Of a DNA stretch of 64,000 nucleotides, positions 58,179 to 64,000 are shown piece after piece. Every line of letters starts with the position of its first letter. Position 1 is the first letter of the stretch. The notes under the pieces are model-generated. The model saw only the letters and a program-made list of their open reading frames with translations. It was not told where the DNA came from and made no database searches. Source of the stretch: Orobanche coerulescens (Eukaryota > Streptophyta > Magnoliopsida > Lamiales > Orobanchaceae); assembly GCA_033398695.1 (NCBI GenBank), contig CM065809.1, positions 170,366,501-170,430,500 on the forward strand, written 5' to 3'. Position numbers and translations under genes: made by a program.

Positions 58179-59536
58179 TTACTGGTGGGGCGGAGGGAAG
58201 TGGCCTTGTTGGACATGCCACTCGTGCATTTGTCTCACAAGAGACAATATCTCGCATCGCTCCCGTCTAGCCTCCTATCGGTAGGCCACGAACTCCTCCC
58301 TTAATGATGGGCGCGAGGGGGCATGTCCAATTTTGGACCGCCTTGACGTCTCGGGCCGATCTCTCGTGCCTTCTTCTTCTTCTTCGCTCTCTTCTTCTTC
58401 TTCATCCGAGCCTCTTTCATAAGCCTCCTCCTCTTCCATCCTCTCGGCTCTATCTTCATCCATAATGCGCCGAGGTCGAATATTTCGGTCGAGAGGACTG
58501 TGACCCGGTGGAGCCCATCCAATTGATATCCGTGCTCGTCTATGTGCCTCCGTAGCCATTTGTAGATTTCCTATGTCCCGAATATTATTTATGGTTGTCA
58601 AAGGCGGATTCGGGAGGAGGAAGTGGTCGTTGTCGGTCTGGAGGAAGACTATGCGCTGTTCATAGTCCAGGATGTTCATCACCTTCATCACGGAGATCGA
58701 GAGAAGCTTATTTCCAGGAAGGAGAGTCCTCTGAGCTAAGGAAATACCGAAGTGTAGTGCGATAGGGGTAATCAAACCCCCTATCCATATCTCCCCCTTA
58801 GGCTTTGTCGCGATATCCTCAAAATGTTCCGCTACCATAGCCCCGGTTGTCGGAATTGAGTCATCGAGCATGTGAGTCAGGATGTATAACTCCCGAAGTG
58901 AAATGGGCCCGGCTTCCTTTCGGCCATATATTGTATTCGCAATCACCTTGTGTAGGTATCTGAGTATGGGATTGCGAATGTTCGATCCTTTAGCCGATCT
59001 TGCAATATAATATCGTGCCTCACTCCTCGAGTATTCTACCATGGCTCGCCAATATGTTTCACAAGCGAACCGGTTTATCGGGTAATGACCGTTGTGTCTT
59101 GCATGATAAATTTCCTCCAACTGGATGATAGTCAGTCTCTCTTCGTTGTTGTTGATCCGGAATGTCATTTCGGTCGGTTCTCGAGTCACCGGGTCTCTTC
59201 TTACAGTGAGAGTGCTGAGAAACTCCATCGTCAGACACCTATAAGTCGGCCATTGTTGAGACATCATCCACGCCCAGTGCACTCTTTCAAGGAATTTCAT
59301 CACATCTTCCCTTATCCCCATTGCGTTCATGCATTCGTCATCGGGCCACCTCGTAGGGAGCATTTTTTTCTGACCCAACATTTCCCACCTTTCATATTAT
59401 GTTTAGGGAGATTGATTCCATAAGACTCCGGAGTTTCCACAGCCCTTTGAATAGCCATTCTTGCCGGCTGCACTTGTTCCCCGCCATTCCTACCCCTTCC
59501 GCGTTGTGAATTTCCTCGTCCTCTTCCTCGTGCCAT
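58179..59536 (-). pseudogene. Athila post-integrase ORF (env position), frameshifted
   Basis: It starts ATG at 59536, three bases after a splice-acceptor-like TTTTGCAG, with an RG-rich N-terminus (MARGRGRGNSQRGRGR). A one-base indel between about 59381 and 59410 moves reading into the 59381-58275 frame. That frame (LPTRWPDDECM, LERVHWAW, TYRCLTMEFLSTL) resembles the plant Athila-type ORF / putative plant transposon protein domain. It is followed by an acidic stretch (EEEEESEEEEE, about 58377-58425). A TAG at 58275-58277 interrupts the end; the same frame then continues to LVRQMHEWHVQQGHFPPP and TAA at 58179. No transmembrane segment is obvious, so envelope function is not supported by sequence. 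Confidence 0.75.
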
Positions 59537-59539
59537 TTT

Positions 59540-59884
59540 CTGCAAAAAATTTCAATCTATCATTATCTAAGGACTTGATAACGTATTCCTCCCCCAAACT
59601 TATAGCAAACAATGAAATTCCCCCAATATAAACATTATTAATCAATACAACTCCTAAGCAAAATCTATCGTTTGAATTCATCATCTTCATTGTGGAAAAC
59701 ATCCCTTAATTACAAGAATTTCCAATCGAGAAATTTAATCATCAAGCATGAAGAATTATCGAAAATCCCCAAATTTCATCACCTTCAATTTATTCAAGAA
59801 CCCTAGATAATTAAGGACTAGCGATTCAAATCATCATAGCATGTTCATAACCATAAATAATCATCAAAAATATGAGAAACATAC
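59540..59884 (-). other. Putative 5'-UTR intron of the Athila internal transcript
   Basis: Donor AATCAAG|GTATGTTTC (exon end 59885) and acceptor TTTTTTGCAG|AAAATGG (exon start 59539) bound a 345-bp AT-rich, T-rich intron just before the ATG. The borders fit plant splice consensus. Use is inferred. Confidence 0.6.
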
Positions 59885-60120
59885 CTTGATTTCGGAGATA
59901 TTGAAGAGAGAAAAAAAATTAAAGCCCGGTCCCAATTCGTCCGATTTGCTCATTTGAAGAGTGAAATTGGTTTGAAAAATGATGATTACGTAGTAGATTC
60001 TTGTATCTCCCCTCGATTTTGCACAAAATTTCTTTAAAAACGAAGAGAAAAATCGGAAGTGTAGAAGCTAGGGTTCGTAGGGTTCGGAGGGAGGAAGAAA
60101 AATAAAATTTGGAGAAGATA

Positions 60121-60469
60121 AAAATAGGGAATCGGCCGTGCTTCCTTTTATATAAGACTGACTGACACGGCCGTGTTGCATATGACACGGTCGTGTCGAA
60201 CTGTTCTAAATAAGCAAAAACTCACTGTCGACCGACTCGACCGTGTTCTATGACACGGTCGTGTCATACTATCCCAGAAAATCAAAATTCACTGTATTGA
60301 CACCCGGCCGTGTCCTGTGACACGGTCGTGTCGTGCGGTTCGGAATAATCAAATTCTCACTGTCCCGAGACTCGGCCGTGTCCTGAGACTCGGCCGTGTC
60401 CTACTATTCAGAATAAGCAAAACCCTCATGTTTTGAGACGCGGCCGTGCCAAAGGTAACTCGGCCGTGT
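60121..60469 (-). promoter_or_regulatory. Internal promoter module of the Athila element
   Basis: Five palindrome dyads start at 60165/60185, 60235/60253, 60302/60320, 60370/60388 and 60438/60458: steps of 18-20 bp and a dyad period of 67-70 bp. In transcription direction they are followed by TATATAAAAGG (about 60146-60156). Copies are ACACGGCCGTGT, ACACGGTCGTGT, ACTCGGCCGTGT. The same motif, geometry and TATA placement occur in this element's LTR. A leader of about 235 bp then leads to the putative intron and ORF. Confidence 0.75.
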
Positions 60470-60599
60470 CCAACCTGCCCAGATTTTTAGTTTCTGAAAA
60501 CGCACTCGTTTCCTGCAATTTTAACACCCACAGTTGAACCGGTCAGTTTTGAATCGAGTAAAAACAAATAAGTAAAATAAATGCGAAAAACAAAAGACA

Positions 60600-60640
60600 A
60601 AAAAATCTAATTAAACCGTTGGGTTGCCTCCCAAGTAGCG
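60600..60640 (-). other. Conserved post-integrase Athila sequence
   Basis: On the minus strand AGCGCTACTTGGGAGGCAACCC, a phrase I associate with Athila elements after pol. It separates integrase from the internal promoter. Confidence 0.6.
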
Positions 60641-60785
60641 CTTTTATAGTCATTAGTTCGACTTTTTCCCGTTTTGCTCAAGCTTCAACGTCGTGCACCT
60701 CTATGCACTCAAACGCATTGATTTCTTCGATTCATCCGAAATATGGCTTCACTCTATGCCCGTTTACCGTAAAGTGATCGTTCTT

Positions 60786-61550
60786 TCACGGATCAAGAAG
60801 TTCTACTGCTCCGTGCGGCCATACTTTAACGACCTTAAACGGTCCGCCCCATCGCGATACCAATTTTCCGGGCATGAGCTTAAGACGGGAGTTATGTAAC
60901 AAAACATCTATCCCGGGTTCGAGAGATTTACGAACGATACGCTTATCATGATACCGTTTCGTCCGTTCTTTGTAGAGTTTAGCGTTTTCGTACGCCTCAT
61001 ATCGCATCTCATCGAGCTTATTTAAATGTAAAAGTCGTTCCTCGCCCGCCTTTTGTTGATCTAAATTGATTGCTTTGATTGCCCAATACGCCTTGTGTTC
61101 CAACTCAACGGGTAGGTGACATGCTTTCCCAAATACTAGGCGATACGGGCTCATTTCAATTGGAGTTTTGTAGGCCATGCGGTATGCCCATAAAGCGTCA
61201 TTCAACTTCAATGCCCAGTCCTTTCTTGTCGGTTTCACCGTCTTTTCGAGCACTGCCTTTATTTGCCGATTGCTTACTTCTACTTGCCCGGAAGTTTGTG
61301 GATGGTATGCCGTTGCGACCTTATGCATCACATTGTACGTCTTAAGCAAGCCTGCAAGTTGTTTATTGCAAAAATGTGTGCCTCTGTCGCTGATTACAGC
61401 TCTGGGCGTCCCGAACCTGCAGAAAATCACATCCCTAAAAAAATTACAAACCACGTTAGCTGTAATATCCGCATTTTTCTTCTTTTTCCGATATTCCCGT
61501 TTTGGTGTATTTTCATTTTTTTTGTAACTCGCTTGTAACCATGTCGACAT
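60786..61550 (-). pseudogene. pol: Athila integrase, N-terminally truncated
   Basis: The 254-residue frame starts inside the catalytic core, after the first aspartate. It retains the second aspartate ([11 protein letters not shown]), the glutamate ([14 protein letters not shown]) and the C-terminal part ([60 protein letters not shown]). A lysine-rich insertion ([10 protein letters not shown]) near residue 18 is unusual. Without the zinc finger and first aspartate it cannot be active. The ORFs on the plus strand are shadows. Confidence 0.88.
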
Positions 61551-62435
61551 TTTAAATCTATGTTATTCTTGGAGTTTCTCCATCTGGGATGATCTTGGTG
61601 ATGTTTTGATATTATTCTGTTTTATGTCATATATTATGGCATGGACGTTCGATTCTCGTGGAACTCGTTCGCTTTTGTAATTTCTTTGGTTTCACGCGTT
61701 CGTATAGCTGAGTTGTTCGTGTTGGGAGTTTCGGTTTGATAATCCGACGTCGTATCGCGGATTTTGAACGTTTGGGCCGTTTCGTAATTCCCCTAAGTTT
61801 AGGGTATTCTTGTTATCTTTGTTGTTCCTGAACCTTCGGGCATTCGGAATCACGCTTCATCGTAACGTTTTGGTTTCTGACTTAAATCCGTGGTGAGTGT
61901 ATCCGTTGGTCGTGGATACACCTTGTTATTTTTCTCTTTTCGATCGTCTCCTCGTCGAGCAGTGTTTCAGACTATGGCCTACTGTCACAGACTATGTTAC
62001 GGCCGTAAGCCGTATATGTTACGGCCGTAATAATTGAGAGTTACGGCCGTAAACTTCCTTCATACGGCCGTAACAAGGCTTCGTTTCTTACCTCCTGGTC
62101 CAGTTCTGAGTTACGGGCGTATCATGTTCGAGTTACGGCCGTAAGTATCGATACGGCCGTAATGGTGTTCTTGATACGGTCGTATGCGTCATTCGTCAAA
62201 TTTGCCCAGTTCTCTCCAGAGGCCAGTTACGGCCGTAAGAGAGTCAGGTTACGGCCGTAATGTTCCTATGTTACGGCCGTATGTGGGGTGTGTTACGGCC
62301 ATAACACCTGCCAGTATATAAACTGGCAGCGGCCCAGTTTTTCCTCATTTCTCACATCTCTCTCTTCTCTTCGCGACGGGAGCGACGACAGAGGCTAGGG
62401 TTTGTCCGATTTCGATCCAAACTCCATTGTAAGGG
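61551..62435 (+). repeat. Chromovirus-like LTR fragment C
   Basis: In plus orientation, 61760-61860 resembles the segment beside LTR D (CGTTTGGGCC, TAATTCCCC/TAATTTCCC). Then comes a U3-like palindrome array (61997-62304), a TATA box (CAGTATATAAACTGG, 62313-62327) and about 100 bp of leader (GGCTAGGGTTTGTCC). The Athila fragment cuts it on the left and LTR E cuts it at 62436. No TGTAATACC start is present. Lineage inferred only. Confidence 0.55.
61997..62327 (+). promoter_or_regulatory. Three tetrads of TTACGGCCGTAA ending at a TATA box (C)
   Basis: Sites start at 61997, 62019, 62041, 62062; 62111, 62133, 62151, 62174; 62227, 62249, 62271, 62293. Steps are 18-23 bp, mostly 22; tetrad starts are 114 and 116 bp apart. 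The perfect 12-bp palindrome TTACGGCCGTAA dominates; variants include TTACGGGCGTAT and ATACGGTCGTAT. The TATA box follows 21 bp after the start of the last site. The grouping is the same as in the Tekay-like and A LTRs with a different palindrome. Confidence 0.85.
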
Positions 62436-64000
62436 TGTTGCTACCCAAAATATTATCCGGAGGTAGATATTGCTGGAATGGATGGGATAGCAAACAAATG
62501 CAAGAGCACTTCCGTGAGAAAGATAAATAACACAAGATTTGCCGGGGTTGTTAGTCCCGGGCTTGAATGCTCTCGCGAGATATTATTAATACCGATATTC
62601 GGGGATACAAGTACTAATGTAAGAAAACAATTACAATGAGTGTAAAGTTCCTTGTTATCTTAGCTAGTGAGCGTGTAGATTGCCGGAAGAACCAGATTTG
62701 ATGCTCTGTGAGTTCTTGTAACAAAGGTGATGAACAGTCGCGGCGGTGAGAGATCGACCGCCTCTCACGGCGAGTATATAGCTGGATGTTTGGGCTTCGG
62801 GCTTGTGAATCCCTAGGAATCTGCCTAGTGGAGACTTGTCGCTCGCCGATCTTCTGGACGAGAGATTTGGAGAGAGAAGTCCTGAGATGGATTCCGGTGA
62901 GATAGCCGGGAGCTTGATGATATGTGTGTGTTCTTCAGTATTTCCGTGGATGTATCGGAATATGAGAGAATGAGCTCTGAGTGTAAGTCAGAATGAATTC
63001 GGAACTGTATATTCAGTGAACTGGGAATTGTAGAGTGAATTCCGAGCTGTTGGTTCGAATGAATTCAGAACTGAGAGCTTTTAGTTACGTGAAAATGTGA
63101 ACCTTTTTCCAGTAGGAGGAGGTTCTCTATTTATAGGGCCTGGATATGCCGGGCGATCGCCTTCACTGCAATATAAAAATCGGGCGATCGTCTTTTAGCA
63201 CATGGGCCTGTCCCTTCAAAGCCTGCAGGAGTTGCTGGCAGTCAACTGTGCGGTCCAATGGGGAGCTTACACGCGTCCTGAGTTGCTGTCGCGGGTGGTC
63301 CCACTGACAACTTTCGGCGCGCCTGCTGGTAGGTGAGGTAGGTGACAGGCTGTGGTCAAATGTCTTGTCTGTCAGCAAAAGATCTTATCTGCTGGCGAAG
63401 ATCTCGTCAGCGCCTTTGGTGGATCTGCACGTGGGTGCTTTCCTGAGATCCAGTCCTTGATGGTTTTGACGGGCGATCGTCTCTGCTCGGGGCGCAGGTC
63501 GATTGCCCTTAGCCGGTTTAGTAGAGCAGGTCGCCAGCTGCCAAAGGGCGATCGCCCTGGGAGTCGATCGCTAGGTACCTGATGGTGGTTTGATATCTTC
63601 GACTTGGCGAGCTAGTCATAGTTTGACCGAGTTGACTTGGTCGCTCGGCCTTATAGTCGATCGCCTGTCGGGATGAATAAATCGTGACACAACAATTGCC
63701 CCACTCGCTCATACGTTGGAAACGTGGGGTGAGGTGGCTTTCTTAGCGATCGCCGAATTTTTAACGAGCGACTAAGTGTTTTATTGAACTAGCGATCGTC
63801 TTTGAGCCGATATGCTCTGGATTCGGACGACTGTTGGCCGAATCACGGCGGAAAATGCAACGGGCGTTGAAAAGTCTCCGTGCACGTGTCAGGCTTCTAC
63901 TGGAGGACTCCAACGGTCATTAATGACTCTTCGGCTGACGCGTCCTCGAAAAGACGCGTACGCGGGTCTCGAGGGGGTCAACTGGTGCGCCGTTTGAGAT
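62436..64000 (-). repeat. Partial LTR E, lineage unknown
   Basis: The left end TGTTGCTACCC (end CAACA in minus sense) interrupts fragment C. The minus-strand TATA box CCCTATAAATAGAG is at about 63126-63139. U3 to the right carries CGATCGC-centred sites and runs off the window. The leader side (62440-63100) has no ORF but repeats GAATTC-containing phrases. ORFs in 63163-63997 have no recognised domain. Confidence 0.5.
63126..63801 (-). promoter_or_regulatory. TATA box and GGGCGATCGCC sites of LTR E
   Basis: Sites with core CGATCG occur at 63151, 63182, 63471, 63546, 63562, 63655, 63744 and 63790; the best is the perfect palindrome GGGCGATCGCCC at 63546. Spacing is irregular apart from close pairs of 16-31 bp. 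Confidence 0.6.

Larger units (their letters stand above)
54826..61550 (-). mobile_element. Athila-like Ty3/gypsy element, 3' half
   Basis: Minus-strand order is integrase core (61550-60786), spacer with GGGAGGCAACCC, internal promoter module (60469-60147), 5'-UTR with intron, downstream ORF (59536-58179), long non-coding tail, polypurine tract, LTR (56579-54826). Integrase motifs ([42 protein letters not shown]) and the post-integrase TTGGGAGGCAACCC sequence are characteristic of Athila. Gag, protease and RT are missing: the element is cut at about 61550, where a plus-strand chromovirus-like fragment begins. Confidence 0.85.

Noticed and set aside
59365..59410. Programmed frameshift in the Athila ORF at the A-run
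   Set aside because: A single-base indel or sequencing error in a homopolymer explains it; gag-pol type frameshifting is not expected at this position.
61079..61538. Plus-strand ORFs over the Athila integrase
   Set aside because: Antisense shadows of a well-supported integrase frame.

Overview
The window is nuclear DNA of a flowering plant, very probably a eudicot. It is dominated by nested LTR retrotransposons (Ty1/copia, Ty3/gypsy chromovirus, Athila type), RTE-type LINEs, hAT elements and a Mutator-like foldback element. Only one locus of host origin is recognisable: a broken copy of the histidine-biosynthesis gene HISN1 (ATP phosphoribosyltransferase). I see no intact host gene. All lineage names come from motif recognition by eye.

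Layout. 1-6890: an Angela/BARE-like Ty1/copia element with frameshifted gag and pol; the window start cuts its 5' LTR and its 3' LTR is truncated. 6890-11150: a minus-strand gag-only chromovirus-type fragment (family B). 11150-17754: a plus-strand Tekay/Del-like chromovirus lacking its 5' end, with a 709-bp hAT element inside its RT. 17755-19239 and 27754-28024: a zf-TTF-type hAT transposase relic and its promoter, split by element A. 19240-27748: a complete minus-strand gag-only LTR element (A) with 2.6-kb LTRs and a 5-bp target duplication. 28025-31821: AT-rich repeats. 31822-35845: HISN1 pseudogene, lacking its central exons and carrying a copia-like solo LTR. 35846-40241: no gene seen. 40242-42394: two 5'-truncated RTE LINEs with long target duplications. 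42699-45603: a hAT element with TIRs, 8-bp target duplication and a decayed transposase. 48095-49120: a foldback Mutator-like MITE with a 10-bp target duplication. 49211-51420: a satellite-like tandem array of about 360-bp units, split by a third LINE. 52224-54825: chromovirus-like LTR (D). 54826-61550: 3' half of an Athila-like element. 61551-62435: chromovirus-like fragment (C). 62436-64000: part of another LTR (E).

Most notable pattern. Just upstream of the TATA box, the U3 regions of several different elements carry arrays of a short CG-rich palindrome, placed about every 18-24 bp and grouped in tetrads or dyads. The palindrome differs between families (TAGCGCACGCTA, TTACGGCCGTAA, ACACGGCCGTGT; looser CGATCGC and GCACGAGC arrays in E and D) while the geometry recurs. 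ACACGGCCGTGT with the same dyad geometry occurs in both a chromovirus-like LTR (B) and the Athila LTR. TAGCGCACGCTA also lies upstream of the hAT relic's TATA box. The Athila element has a second such promoter module inside it, between integrase and the downstream ORF, followed by a plausible 5'-UTR intron. That suggests an independent internal transcription unit.
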